Source: CAWEFA01 sp963851385
Lineage (GTDB): Bacteria > Bacteroidota > Bacteroidia > Bacteroidales > DTGW01
Reading direction: 5' to 3'
DNA length: 64,000 nt
NCBI GenBank assembly: GCA_963851385.1
Contig: CAWKPE010000015.1
Span: 186,001-250,000, forward strand
Translations under genes and position numbers: made by a program
Notes under the pieces: model-generated
Told to the model about the DNA's origin: nothing
What the model saw: the letters and a program-made list of their open reading frames with translations, nothing else
Databases searched by the model: none
Shown here: piece by piece, positions 10,208-19,474 of the stretch
How the letters are laid out: each line of letters opens with the position of its first letter
Position numbering within the stretch: position 1 is the first letter of the stretch

Positions 10208-10765
10208 ATGAAAAAAACAACATTCATTTTATTGATTCTGATTGGAACAATATACAGTTCAGCACAAACAAAATATTTTACCAAATCTGGTTCAGTAAGT
10301 TTCTATTCTCATACTCCATTTGAAGATATTAAAGCCGAGAATAATCAGGTAGCAAGTATAATGGATATTGGAACTGGAGAAATGATATTTGAAATCCTGA
10401 TGAGATCATTTAAGTTTGATCAGGCGTTAATGGAAGAACATTTTAATGAGAACTATTTAGAATCGGATAAATTTCCTAAGGCAAAATTTAAAGGAAAAAT
10501 CACAAATATTTCTTCAATTGATTTTAGCAAAGACGGCACTTACAATGTCGAAGTTGAAGGTGATATGACAATTCATAATACTACTAAACCTGTTAAAATT
10601 AGTGGTACTTTTGAAGTAAAAGGAACCAAATTATCAGGTAATTCAAAATTCCAACTTGATCCTAAAGATTATAATATTGAAATTCCAAGTGTGGTCAAAA
10701 CTAAATTTGCTGATAAATTTGATATAACGGTAAATATGGTTTACTTACCATATAAAAAAGATTAA
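10208..10765 (+). CDS. YceI-family periplasmic lipid-binding protein
   Basis: A 185-residue secreted protein with signal peptide ending at TIYSSAQ (about 20). The fold signature is the YceI lipocalin: SGSVSFYSHTPFEDIKAENN near the N terminus, FNENYLESDKFPKAKFKG in the middle and a GDMTIHNTTKPV strand. YceI proteins bind isoprenoid or quinone-like lipids. This one is the last gene of the cytochrome-DUF5777 run, which fits a quinone-linked or lipid-carrier role, though that is inferred. Confidence 0.85.
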   Translation: MKKTTFILLILIGTIYSSAQTKYFTKSGSVSFYSHTPFEDIKAENNQVASIMDIGTGEMIFEILMRSFKFDQALMEEHFNENYLESDKFPKAKFKGKITNISSIDFSKDGTYNVEVEGDMTIHNTTKPVKISGTFEVKGTKLSGNSKFQLDPKDYNIEIPSVVKTKFADKFDITVNMVYLPYKKD

Positions 10766-10805
10766 ATATTATAATTTTCTAAAGATTTTTATTCAGAGTT
10801 GCAAA

Positions 10806-12218
10806 TTATTCTATTCTGTTTTTAAGCATCAATTCTAGCTGTGATGTATTCATATCCTTTGCAATAATTGTTTTATTCTTATCGAGCAATATAATCTTGG
10901 GAACAGATTTTATATTATATAAGTTGGAAAAATCGCTTTTCATTAATGGATCGTACGCATTTATCCAATCGTATTTCTTTTCCTTAAGATAAGTTTGCCA
11001 CATTTCTTTGTCTGCATGTACATATACTGCAATTGTCATTAATCCTTTGCTTTCATATTGATTATATATACCAAAAAGAGCCGATGTTTCTTTTCTACAT
11101 TCGTCACAATCAGGTGACCAAAAATAAACAATAAGGTTATCTGCCTTAATATCATGTAGGTTCACTATTTTGCCAGTCGAAGTAGTCAACTCAATGTTTG
11201 GCGCAATACTCCCAAGAAGTGTTGGTCTGATTTTATCAACTTTTATTTTAAGTAATTTAATAAATCTGGGATCTGTCCATGTCGCATTACCATTTAAATA
11301 GTAATTGTCAGCTAAATATACAAACGCTTTTTCCTGGTCAGGATTTTTAGGATTTCTATAATTCGTATTTAAAAAATTAAGAACAAAATGATAAGATTCC
11401 TCATTGACTTTTGAAAGATTTGTAACGAGGTTTATAGCAGAAATCATACTATCAGCATTCTGTACTATAAGACGATTAAAATAATATTCCAGTTTTTCAT
11501 AAATTAGATAAGTGCGCAGAATCCTTACATCTGCAAATGGCATATTATCAAAGTAATGTGATTTTGTATATTTATATCTTTTCAAAAAATATTCACGACT
11601 CATTTCCGGATTATCATAAATCAGTTTTTCCGGTGGAGCAGGATCTTTTTGCATTTTAAAATAGACTGCCAAAAAGCTTTTTGGCTTTTCACTTATTATT
11701 TTTGAACTGAAATCATCGAGCTTCTTTTTTATTTCAACGAAATTAGGATTTATGGAAGTTTTGATATTAAGGGTATCCTTTCGGTTTTCTTCAATATTGC
11801 CATAATTACTTTTGTTTTTATAATTGCTTGCCAATATTTGATACTGTAGGAATAGATCAGATTCTTCTGAGCCTTCTATTAACATTTTTTTTAATGTACC
11901 GGAAGTATCTGATATGAATGTAAAAAATTGCTCATCATTGATTAAGAGTTGAAAATATTTTTTATTTGGAAATACTATATTATATATCCCACCGGTTAAT
12001 CTGTTCTTTGAACTATAAAAACCTTTGCCCTCAACATCCAGTTTTATTGAATCTAAAACAATTTGTTTATTGCCATACTCATAAGCAAAAAGTATTGACT
12101 GATTTTCCAATCCCTTTATATTAAAATCTATTCTGCAATTTATATTATATGCACTTGCGAATATTACTATTAAAGAAAATAGAAAGAATAATTTAATATT
12201 TTTTAAATAAAATTTCAT
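10806..12218 (-). CDS. thioredoxin-like lipoprotein/periplasmic protein (DUF4369-DUF5106-TlpA type)
   Basis: A 470-residue exported protein. ATG at 12218 is preferred over the longer frame (to 12308) because it places MKFYLKNIKLFFLF directly as a signal peptide ending near SAYNINC. The N-terminal third resembles DUF4369, the middle DUF5106, and the last 140 residues are a TlpA/AhpC-type thioredoxin fold with IVYFWSPDCDECRKE, that is a CDEC active site in place of CxxC of the CPPC/CGPC kind, and the cis-proline VPKIILLDKN. Such proteins act in extracytoplasmic redox or metabolite stress responses in Bacteroidota. It is convergent with the YceI gene and not part of its operon. Confidence 0.75.
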   Translation of the reverse strand: MKFYLKNIKLFFLFSLIVIFASAYNINCRIDFNIKGLENQSILFAYEYGNKQIVLDSIKLDVEGKGFYSSKNRLTGGIYNIVFPNKKYFQLLINDEQFFTFISDTSGTLKKMLIEGSEESDLFLQYQILASNYKNKSNYGNIEENRKDTLNIKTSINPNFVEIKKKLDDFSSKIISEKPKSFLAVYFKMQKDPAPPEKLIYDNPEMSREYFLKRYKYTKSHYFDNMPFADVRILRTYLIYEKLEYYFNRLIVQNADSMISAINLVTNLSKVNEESYHFVLNFLNTNYRNPKNPDQEKAFVYLADNYYLNGNATWTDPRFIKLLKIKVDKIRPTLLGSIAPNIELTTSTGKIVNLHDIKADNLIVYFWSPDCDECRKETSALFGIYNQYESKGLMTIAVYVHADKEMWQTYLKEKKYDWINAYDPLMKSDFSNLYNIKSVPKIILLDKNKTIIAKDMNTSQLELMLKNRIE

Positions 12219-12460
12219 GTATTTAGTAGATAGAATTTTCATATTTTTTATCAAAGGTACAAAGTAATATATTTTGACAAAATGTTTACCAATTACTTTA
12301 AATTCCACGTATTTTCTAAATGTTTTATAGTGATATGAATTAATAACTACATTGAGTCATATGGTTAATCTGATTGCTCGAATAAATTTAGATGAAAATA
12401 TTACTTTTTTTTAACTTTCAATAAATTGATATCGCTTAGAAAATACATTTACAAATTTGC

Positions 12461-12468
12461 TATCTTTG
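12461..12468 (+). promoter_or_regulatory. candidate -7 promoter element of fbaA
   Basis: TATCTTTG fits the Bacteroidota -7 consensus TAnnTTTG and lies 35 bases before the fructose-bisphosphate aldolase start. No convincing -33 TTG is seen at the usual spacing. Confidence 0.5.
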
Positions 12469-12503
12469 CGCCTTAAATTTTATTTACTATAAAACTAGAA
12501 ACA

Positions 12504-13496
12504 ATGATTCATTATAAAGAACTTGGATTGGTAAATTCGAAAGGATTATTCCAAAAAGCTGTTAAAGGAGGATATGCTATTCCTGCATTTAATTTTAATA
12601 ATCTTGAGCAACTGCAAGCGATAATTAGTGCGTGCGTTGAGACAAAATCACCTGTCATTCTTCAGGTTTCAAGTGGTGCAAGGAAATATGCAAATCAAAC
12701 ACTATTGCGTTATCTTGCTCAGGGTGCTGTTCAATATGCTAAAGAGCTGGGATACGAGATTCCTATAGTACTGCATCTTGATCATGGTGATACTCTTGAA
12801 CTTTGTAAATCATGCATTGATTTAGGTTTCTCATCAGTAATGATTGATGGTTCCCATCATCCTTATGATAAAAATGTTGAGTTGACAAAACAAGTAGTTG
12901 AATTAGCTCATAAATATGACGTTACTGTTGAAGGTGAACTTGGAGTTCTGGCTGGTATTGAAGACGCAGTTGTAGCTGAACATTCATCATACACGCGTCC
13001 GGAAGAAGTTGAAGATTTTGTCAAAAAAACAGGCGTAGATTCTTTGGCTATTTCTATCGGAACTTCACATGGTGCAAACAAGTTTAAACCAGAACAATGT
13101 ACAAGAAATGCTGACGGTATTTTGATACCTCCGCCATTAAAATTTGACATTCTCGAAGAGGTCGAAAAAAGAATTCCTGGTTTTCCGATTGTTTTACACG
13201 GGGCTTCTTCTGTTCCAATTGAATTAGTAAAAATTATTAATTCAAATGGCGGCAAATTGAAAGACGCTGTTGGAATTCCTGAAGAACAATTAAGAAGAGC
13301 TGCTAAATCGGCTGTATGTAAAATAAATATTGATTCGGATGGCAGATTGGCAATGACTGCTGCTGTAAGAAAAGTTTTTGCTGATAGTCCTGCTGAATTT
13401 GATCCCAGAAAATATTTGGGTCCAGCTAGGGATCAGCTTAAAGAACTCTACAAACATAAAATAAATAATGTATTGGGAAGTGCAGGTAAAGCATAA
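12504..13496 (+). CDS. fbaA: class II fructose-bisphosphate aldolase
   Basis: A 330-residue class II (zinc) aldolase that cleaves fructose 1,6-bisphosphate into dihydroxyacetone phosphate and glyceraldehyde 3-phosphate. Family motifs are clear: AIPAFNFNNLEQLQAII (about 26-42), VLHLDHGDTLE with catalytic Asp and zinc His (about 92-102), SVMIDGSHHPYDKN, VEGELGVLAGIED (zinc Glu region), ISIGTSHGANKF and IVLHGASSVP, and KINIDSDGRLAMTAAVR at the phosphate site. Length is normal. It is monocistronic, with a TATCTTTG promoter box upstream and a strong terminator downstream, as expected for a highly expressed glycolytic gene. Confidence 0.95.
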   Translation: MIHYKELGLVNSKGLFQKAVKGGYAIPAFNFNNLEQLQAIISACVETKSPVILQVSSGARKYANQTLLRYLAQGAVQYAKELGYEIPIVLHLDHGDTLELCKSCIDLGFSSVMIDGSHHPYDKNVELTKQVVELAHKYDVTVEGELGVLAGIEDAVVAEHSSYTRPEEVEDFVKKTGVDSLAISIGTSHGANKFKPEQCTRNADGILIPPPLKFDILEEVEKRIPGFPIVLHGASSVPIELVKIINSNGGKLKDAVGIPEEQLRRAAKSAVCKINIDSDGRLAMTAAVRKVFADSPAEFDPRKYLGPARDQLKELYKHKINNVLGSAGKA

Positions 13497-13513
13497 TATT
13501 CTTAAATAAATTG

Positions 13514-13546
13514 AAAAATCCCGCAGCCTTGTGGGATTTTTTTTTG
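13514..13546 (+). terminator. rho-independent terminator after fbaA
   Basis: The stem AAATCCC / GGGATTT with a short loop is followed by a run of T on the + strand, 18 bases after the fbaA stop. Confidence 0.8.
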
Positions 13547-13673
13547 CTCAATTGCTGCAATTTTAACTTTTTTTTTATTTTTGTTAATAAATTATAAATA
13601 AATAATTTATGTAGTTTCCACTTAAAAAAAGTTAAACAGACAAAACTATATTTATTAATTAAAACCAAATGCT

Positions 13674-14237
13674 ATGAAAAAGCTTTTTATCCTGTTTTGT
13701 TTATCATTGATCTTAGGAGCTGATGTTTTTTCTCAACAAGCTCCACAATCATTGAATTTAGATGTAAAAGGAGGATTATTATTAGGATTTCCCGGGAAAG
13801 TTAATATTGAGGGATATCAGTCCGCTTTTCAGGTATCTCCCGTACTTAAATTAGATTTAGATGGTATTTTAGTTGAGAAATTTTCAATGGGAGTATCCTT
13901 TTTGTACACACCTGCAAAAATTGATGCCTTTACTCAAACGGGTAATATAATTACTCTTGCTATGACTATAAAACCAAGATTTACTTTAAGCAATGGATCA
14001 CAGATAAGACCCGGACTTGCAATTGGATATAATAACATAAGTAATTCGGACATGCCTAAGTCCAGCGATGGATTGGATGTTGGGTTTACTTTAGAAGTAA
14101 CCTTTCCTATAAAAAACCAAAATTATTTTGTCACTGAATTTGGTTTTATATCCCAACCAGTTGGTGGCACTGGAGATGAAAGTATAACATTCCCTCCGGT
14201 ATTTTATTTAATGATTGGTTATGAATTTGCTAAATAA
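13674..14237 (+). CDS. putative outer-membrane beta-barrel protein
   Basis: A 187-residue exported protein not assigned to a named family. The signal peptide MKKLFILFCLSLILGADVFSQ is cleaved near residue 20. The rest is a set of amphipathic beta strands (GGLLLGFPGKVNIEGY, SMGVSFLYTPAKI, TLAMTIKPRFTL, GLAIGYNNI) consistent with an eight-stranded barrel and ends in YEFAK. It is followed by its own terminator at 14295. No function can be inferred. Confidence 0.6.
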   Translation: MKKLFILFCLSLILGADVFSQQAPQSLNLDVKGGLLLGFPGKVNIEGYQSAFQVSPVLKLDLDGILVEKFSMGVSFLYTPAKIDAFTQTGNIITLAMTIKPRFTLSNGSQIRPGLAIGYNNISNSDMPKSSDGLDVGFTLEVTFPIKNQNYFVTEFGFISQPVGGTGDESITFPPVFYLMIGYEFAK

Positions 14238-14294
14238 TAATTTTATTCAATTAATAGAATTAACAAATTCGTATTTTTTATAAATTTTAAAGCG

Positions 14295-14318
14295 CGCTTT
14301 TTTAAAGCGTTTTTTTTT
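14295..14318 (+). terminator. rho-independent terminator
   Basis: CGCTTT, a TTT loop, AAAGCG and nine T follow the barrel gene on the + strand. Confidence 0.7.
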
Positions 14319-14401
14319 ATTAAGCTATTTTTATCAAAAAAATATCCATATTTAAGCACAATTTCAATAGCATAATTAAGTTTATATGGGAAATTTGTCA
14401 A

Positions 14402-16846
14402 ATGGATAAGAGGAAATTTTGCTTTGTCGTTTTTGCTTTTTTATTATCATTAGAAGGCTATAGCCAGAATTTAGCAACAATATTTGGTTCAATTACAGAT
14501 ACCGCAGGTTACCCTATCGGTTTTACAAATATTGCAATTTCAGGAACTAAGTTTGGAACAACTGCTGACCGTTTTGGTCAATATGAATTGCAAATTCCTT
14601 CTGATAGTTGCACAATTGTAATTAGCTGTATAGGATACCGAACAATAAAACAAAAGGTTAAGATTGATTCCGGCAAAAAAGTTAAATTTGATTTTGCGCT
14701 ACCTGTTGTCTATGAAAATGTAGAAGAAATCCAAATTAGAGGCAGGTTCGAACAAAGTGGCACTATGCAAAGAGTAGATGCACATACTCTGAGTTCTATG
14801 CCTAATGTTAGCGGAAACATTGAAAGTATTATAAAATCTCTTCCCGGAGTGTCATCCAATAATGAACTCAGTTCTCAATATTCAGTTCGGGGAGGTAATT
14901 TTGATGAAAATCTGGTATACGTAAATGATATTGAAATTTACAGGCCATTTTTAATAAGGAGTGGACAACAGGAAGGATTAAGTTTTGTAAATCCGGATTT
15001 AGTTGGATCGCTTAAATTTTCAGCAGGGGGATTTGATGCCAGTTATGGAGATAAAATGTCTTCAGTGCTTGATATTACCTATAAAAGACCAGTTGATAAT
15101 GAGGGTTCTTTTACTGCAAGCATTTTAGGAGGAAGTGTGCATTATGAAGGCATAACTAAAAACAAGAAATTCAGATATCTTACAGGTATCCGGTATAAAA
15201 CCTCACAGTATCTTTTAACCAGTATGGATACTAAAGGTGAATACAGTCCATCATATTTTGATGTTCAAACTTATTTATCTTATGATATATTACCTAAATT
15301 AGAATTGAATTTTTTAGGAAATTATTCTCAAAATAAATATGATTTTGTTCCATCGGACAGAACTACAGATTTTGGAACGTTTCAAACTCCTTTGGAATTG
15401 CAGGTTTACTATGATGGGAAAGAAAACGATCTTTTCTGGAATTCGCTTGGCGCAATTACTTTAAATTATCATTTGCAAGAAAAATTATCTCTTAAAGCAA
15501 TAGCTTCTGTTTACAATACTTCAGAATCCCAAACTTTTGATATTCTTGGTCAGTATTTTATTAATGAACTAGATAAATCCAGTGACAATAAATCTGATAG
15601 TTCAATTAATATTGGAATCGGATCATCACTTGATCATGCCCGTGATTTCTTAGATGCGCAAATAGTCTCTTTTTCACACGTCGGAACATTAAATCTCACT
15701 GCAAATAAATTTAAGTGGGGACTTACCTATCAAAAAGAAACGATTAATGATAAAATCAGTGAATGGAATTATACAGATTCTGCCGGATATGTATTTCCAT
15801 ATTCTCCTGATGAAATTACCTTAACAAATTCAGTTCATTCAATTAATAATCTTTCGTCTCACAGATTAATGGGATTTGGAATGTATACGCTTGAACTGTC
15901 ACCTGGAAATGATAAAATATTTATTACTTCAGGCATTCGGTTGCATTATTGGTCGTTAAATAAACAAACAGTATATAATCCACGTTTTTCAATTACATAT
16001 AAACCATCAGGGCAAAAAAATTTAATGATATATTTTGCTACCGGTTATTATAATCAACCTGCCTTTTATAAGGAAATGAGAAATCCACAGGGTGAAGTAA
16101 ATACAAATCTAAAAGCTCAAAGAGCAATTCATTTTGTACTAGGTACCGATTATATTTTTTATTCACTTTCAAAACCTTTTAAATTTACTGCTGAAGCATA
16201 TTACAAGAGTTTTGATGATCTTGTTCCATACCGTATTGATGATGTCAGAACCATATATGCAGGACAAAATATTGCAACAGGTTATGCTACAGGAATTGAT
16301 TTTAGACTAAATGGAGAATTTGTCAAAGGAGCAGAATCGTGGTTTAGCCTGTCTATTTTGCAAGCAAAGGAAAAATTAGATAAAAGTTATTTGGCAATTG
16401 ATACTTTGGAAAAACCAGGATATTATCCAATGCCCACGGATCAACTTGTTAACTTGGGTTTGTATTTCCAGGATTATTTACCAAGATATCCTTCTTACAG
16501 GGTTCAATTGAGTATACATTATGGAAGTAGTCTGCCTATTACAATTCCTGGTAATAATCAATGGAGCAATGTATATAGAATTCTTCCTGCCTATAAACGA
16601 GTAGATATAGGCTTTTCTAAAATGTTAAAAGGTACAGAGAGTGTTGTTGGTTCTAAAAATATTTTTAGATATTTTAAAGAAGTTTGGCTTAGTGCAGAAA
16701 TATTCAACCTTATTGATATTGATAATACCGCTTCTTACTTATGGGTCAAAACCGTTAGTAATACTAATGATATTTCGGGTTATTTTGCAGTGCCAAATTA
16801 CCTGACTTCAAGAAGATTCAATATTAAAATAAGTGCTACATTTTAA
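14402..16846 (+). CDS. TonB-dependent receptor with CarboxypepD_reg-like domain
   Basis: An intact 814-residue outer-membrane transporter. The signal peptide ends near LEGYSQ (about 22). Residues about 27-105 form a carboxypeptidase-regulatory-like beta sandwich (GSITDTAGYPIGFTNIAIS), followed by a plug domain with RVDAHTLSSMPNVSGNIES and QYSVRGGNFDENLVYVNDI (about 160-178). A 22-strand barrel follows, ending in the outer-membrane signature FNIKISATF. There is no SusD-like partner nearby, so it is not a polysaccharide-utilisation pair; iron, vitamin or peptide uptake is possible. Its stop overlaps the convergent HNH gene by four bases. Confidence 0.88.
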   Translation: MDKRKFCFVVFAFLLSLEGYSQNLATIFGSITDTAGYPIGFTNIAISGTKFGTTADRFGQYELQIPSDSCTIVISCIGYRTIKQKVKIDSGKKVKFDFALPVVYENVEEIQIRGRFEQSGTMQRVDAHTLSSMPNVSGNIESIIKSLPGVSSNNELSSQYSVRGGNFDENLVYVNDIEIYRPFLIRSGQQEGLSFVNPDLVGSLKFSAGGFDASYGDKMSSVLDITYKRPVDNEGSFTASILGGSVHYEGITKNKKFRYLTGIRYKTSQYLLTSMDTKGEYSPSYFDVQTYLSYDILPKLELNFLGNYSQNKYDFVPSDRTTDFGTFQTPLELQVYYDGKENDLFWNSLGAITLNYHLQEKLSLKAIASVYNTSESQTFDILGQYFINELDKSSDNKSDSSINIGIGSSLDHARDFLDAQIVSFSHVGTLNLTANKFKWGLTYQKETINDKISEWNYTDSAGYVFPYSPDEITLTNSVHSINNLSSHRLMGFGMYTLELSPGNDKIFITSGIRLHYWSLNKQTVYNPRFSITYKPSGQKNLMIYFATGYYNQPAFYKEMRNPQGEVNTNLKAQRAIHFVLGTDYIFYSLSKPFKFTAEAYYKSFDDLVPYRIDDVRTIYAGQNIATGYATGIDFRLNGEFVKGAESWFSLSILQAKEKLDKSYLAIDTLEKPGYYPMPTDQLVNLGLYFQDYLPRYPSYRVQLSIHYGSSLPITIPGNNQWSNVYRILPAYKRVDIGFSKMLKGTESVVGSKNIFRYFKEVWLSAEIFNLIDIDNTASYLWVKTVSNTNDISGYFAVPNYLTSRRFNIKISATF

Positions 16847-17418
16847 TCTTCATTAATTTGAACATCACCCCAGTTTTCGCCCTTTTTAATGCGGGTAATC
16901 TGCATTTCACTTATGCAAAACATTTTTGCAATTAAGTTCTGTTTGACACCCAGATGAAGCATAGATTTGATGTGCTTAACATCTTCTGCTTTCAGTTTGG
17001 AATAGGTGATAATTTTATTCGGATTATTCCTGTTTTTTTCGCGAAGGTAATTTGAAACTCTCAAATAGCTAATTTCACGCGTTACCCATTCCAGGTTTTT
17101 ATAGTAATTATTTTTCGGGTTCCAATCCAGATGGATCACATGTGTACAATCTTCAGACAATTTGGGTACAAAAGCTGCTGCCGTCAACTTATGAACAAGA
17201 TATGTTTTTTGCACTCCATAAAGCCTCATGTTAATGGTATAAAATCCTTTTATTTGTGAATAATGCATTAATCTGCCATTGACTTTGTCATAAACAAAAG
17301 ATTTAATACGTCCGTAATTACTGATAAAATAACGATTTTCGGAACCAGGTAGCGCTTTCCAAACTTCATCTTCAATCTTCTTCAATTTTCTTTCCCTTAC
17401 TTCTCTAACTTCGATCAT
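16843..17418 (-). CDS. NUMOD4-HNH endonuclease-like protein
   Basis: A 191-residue stand-alone HNH-type protein. Residues about 17-70 match NUMOD4 (EVWKALPGSENRYFISNYGRIKS), the DNA-recognition motif of homing endonucleases. The HNH region is HKLTAAAFVP then HVIHLDWNPKNN and NLEWVT (about 90-120). The usual VNH is VIH here, but the catalytic His and the paired Asn are kept. A C-terminal helix-turn-helix-like segment (NLIAKMFCISEMQITRIKKG) probably contacts DNA. Related genes are frequent as lone copies in Bacteroidota chromosomes. It is not inside another gene or intron, so mobility is uncertain. Confidence 0.75.
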   Translation of the reverse strand: MIEVREVRERKLKKIEDEVWKALPGSENRYFISNYGRIKSFVYDKVNGRLMHYSQIKGFYTINMRLYGVQKTYLVHKLTAAAFVPKLSEDCTHVIHLDWNPKNNYYKNLEWVTREISYLRVSNYLREKNRNNPNKIITYSKLKAEDVKHIKSMLHLGVKQNLIAKMFCISEMQITRIKKGENWGDVQINED

Positions 17419-17595
17419 TTTCGTTCCTTGCTATTAATTTTGACAATTTCAACATTAACAAAAATAGGCTTGAATAGTTTTAGAATTTTAGTTAAATGAA
17501 AAAATTAGAAGATGAGAATTATGAAGTCAAGACTGGGAAAGAATTTTTTACTTCTGAAATCAAAAATCGTTAATCTCTGTTCTTAAATCAAGGGT

Positions 17596-17754
17596 TTATG
17601 CCTCCACAAAATCTGCTTTGGGAACACCGCAAACAGGGCAAATCCAATCATCAGGTAAATCATCGAAAGAAGTACCGGGAGAAATTCCATTATCGGGATC
17701 GCCTTCTGCAGGATCATAAATATAACCACATGCTATGCAACGGTATTTTTTCAT
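17596..17754 (-). CDS. rubredoxin
   Basis: A 52-residue rubredoxin, an electron carrier with a single Fe(Cys)4 centre. Both knuckles are present: YRCIACGY near the N terminus (CxxC) and WICPVCGVPK near the C terminus (CxxCG). The canonical middle YDPAEGDPDNGI and PGTSFDDLPDDW are also present. Length is exactly that of the family. It is encoded opposite to the longer but meaningless frame on the + strand. Rubredoxins in anaerobes or microaerophiles serve oxygen and peroxide reduction; no partner reductase is adjacent. Confidence 0.95.
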   Translation of the reverse strand: MKKYRCIACGYIYDPAEGDPDNGISPGTSFDDLPDDWICPVCGVPKADFVEA

Positions 17755-17849
17755 TATTAAACCAATATCTTGAGTATAAAGATATAAAAATACTAAAATC
17801 GTTTTTAATTATTCCTAGCGTTAAATATCTATATTAGGTCAATTAACTG

Positions 17850-17891
17850 CTATAAAAAAACCGCCCTGGTCTGGAGCGGTTTTTTTATAGC
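17850..17891. terminator. bidirectional hairpin terminator
   Basis: GCTATAAAAAAACCGC pairs almost perfectly with GCGGTTTTTTTATAGC around an 11-base loop. On the minus strand it ends the lipoprotein gene at 17909, with a T-run in both directions. Confidence 0.85.
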
Positions 17892-17908
17892 TTTATTAAT
17901 TCAACAAA

Positions 17909-18730
17909 TTATTGTTGGACTTTTACATTTATTGTTACAGACCCTGAATCTCCCGAGGTATATGCAGTAACTTTGAAAATACCTTTTTTCCCTGCCTGTG
18001 TTACAAATTGAATAACACTTCCGACAGAAAAACCTGAAAGTTCCTTATTACTTGCAGTAATACTTTGTAATAAAGCATCATCGGTAACATTATCAAAATT
18101 AATAGAAGATGTTGCAAAAGTAGTAGCATTTCCGCCAGTTATACCAGATATAGCTAAATCTGGAGAGAAAAATTCATCAACATTGTCTGTAGTAGTTCCA
18201 TAAATAATATCTATAACTGAACTTTGAGTTTGTTTATCTGCTGCATGATAAACAGTACCAGTAGAAGTGGCCAAGTAACTGCCAGCACTAGTATTATTAT
18301 TTGATCCAAGCAATACAGCTGTATAAGTATTAATAGGTCCAGCAGCATTACCTTGTTTTGTAATCACAAGTTGTCTGGAGGTATTTAGATCATTCTTATC
18401 AGTTGCAGAAATAATTACTGTAACACTTGTTGAAATATTGGTTACGTTATATAATTGTGTATAACTGTTATTGTTATCAAAAGAAGTAATAGTTTGTGTA
18501 GTTGATGTAGTACCTCCCCTGGTTTCTGATATTACTACTTTAGACAAGCCGGCATCTGATGTTACAGTAAAAGTTAAACCATAGCTGCTGCCAGTTACAG
18601 TTAAGGAAGTTGCTGAGTCAGCAATATTAGCAAATGTAATAACCGGCGAAGTTGTACTGTCTTTTTTACAACTTATAAAACTTGTCGCTATAGCAACTAA
18701 TGCTATTGCAATAATTGTTAATTTTTTCAT
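17909..18730 (-). CDS. serine/threonine-rich lipoprotein of unknown function
   Basis: A 273-residue surface or periplasmic lipoprotein. The signal sequence ends in SFISC with the lipobox cysteine at residue 21, followed by KKDSTTSP. The mature part is rich in Ser, Thr and Asn and appears to be beta-sandwich (SYGLTFTVTSDAGLSKVVIS ; NISTSVTVIISATDKND), perhaps Ig-like, with a second half (SSVIDIIYGTTTDN onward) that is more compact. Not recognised as a named family. It is transcribed alone, between a 17.85 kb terminator and a 270-base gap. Confidence 0.6.
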   Translation of the reverse strand: MKKLTIIAIALVAIATSFISCKKDSTTSPVITFANIADSATSLTVTGSSYGLTFTVTSDAGLSKVVISETRGGTTSTTQTITSFDNNNSYTQLYNVTNISTSVTVIISATDKNDLNTSRQLVITKQGNAAGPINTYTAVLLGSNNNTSAGSYLATSTGTVYHAADKQTQSSVIDIIYGTTTDNVDEFFSPDLAISGITGGNATTFATSSINFDNVTDDALLQSITASNKELSGFSVGSVIQFVTQAGKKGIFKVTAYTSGDSGSVTINVKVQQ

Positions 18731-19003
18731 AGATTTTTAATTTTTAGTTTTACAAATATTTTCAATTTTAACATAAGAAACGTGAAGTTACAAAAATTAT
18801 TCTAGAAAACGAGTTTATAGTTTGCTCTTTGAAGTTATCAGTTAGTGGCGGTTTTTGAATTTAGTTCCTTTAACATTAATCATATATCTTTATTGCTAAT
18901 TGCCTGGCCTTGACTCAAACATCAATATCTTCCAACCTTTGAAAACTAGCCATATTGCAAACTTATAACTGCTGACTTATAACTGAAAACTGTAAACTTT
19001 AAA

Positions 19004-19405
19004 CTACTTGCTGCATAATTCAGTCAAAACTCCAAACGTAGATTTCGGATGCAGGAACCCGATATTCAACCCCTCGGCTCCTTTACGGGCTAGTTTATCA
19101 ATTAAAACAATACCTTTGGATTCGGCCTCTTTAAGTGCAGAATTAACATCTTCAACAGCAAAAGCAATATGATGAATACCCGGGCCTTTCTTCTCAAGAA
19201 ATTTTCCAATTGGTCCTTCCGGATCAGTAGATTCAAGTAATTCTATTTTAGTCTGGCCGATCACGAAAAAAGCTGTTTTTACTTTTTGTTCTGCAATTTC
19301 TTCTACTGCATAACAATTAAGTCCAAAAACATCTTTGTAGAATTTAATTGCTTCATCAAGGTTGTTAACTGCAATGCCAATGTGTTCAATGTGGGTAGGT
19401 TTCAT
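19004..19405 (-). CDS. mce: methylmalonyl-CoA epimerase
   Basis: A 133-residue VOC-fold enzyme that interconverts (R)- and (S)-methylmalonyl-CoA in propionate metabolism. Family signs: THIEHIGIAVNNLDEAI (metal His about residue 8), KIELLESTDPEGPIGKFLEK with the metal-binding Glu, PGIHHIAFAVEDV (second His) and a terminal FLHPKSTFGVLTELC with the last Glu. The length is typical and all ligands are present. It is not next to methylmalonyl-CoA mutase here. A TATTTTTG promoter box lies upstream at 19467-19474. Confidence 0.93.
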   Translation of the reverse strand: MKPTHIEHIGIAVNNLDEAIKFYKDVFGLNCYAVEEIAEQKVKTAFFVIGQTKIELLESTDPEGPIGKFLEKKGPGIHHIAFAVEDVNSALKEAESKGIVLIDKLARKGAEGLNIGFLHPKSTFGVLTELCSK

Positions 19406-19466
19406 ATTATCTTTTTAAAAATTATTCATCTATTTGAAATTCGAAATTTCTTTTTATTTTCGGCTG

Positions 19467-19474
19467 CAAAAATA
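19467..19474 (-). promoter_or_regulatory. candidate -7 promoter element of mce
   Basis: TATTTTTG on the minus strand fits TAnnTTTG and lies 62-69 bases before the epimerase start. Confidence 0.4.

Noticed and set aside
17598..17837. 79-residue frame on the + strand
   Set aside because: It lies opposite the perfectly conserved rubredoxin gene on the minus strand and has no recognisable domain.
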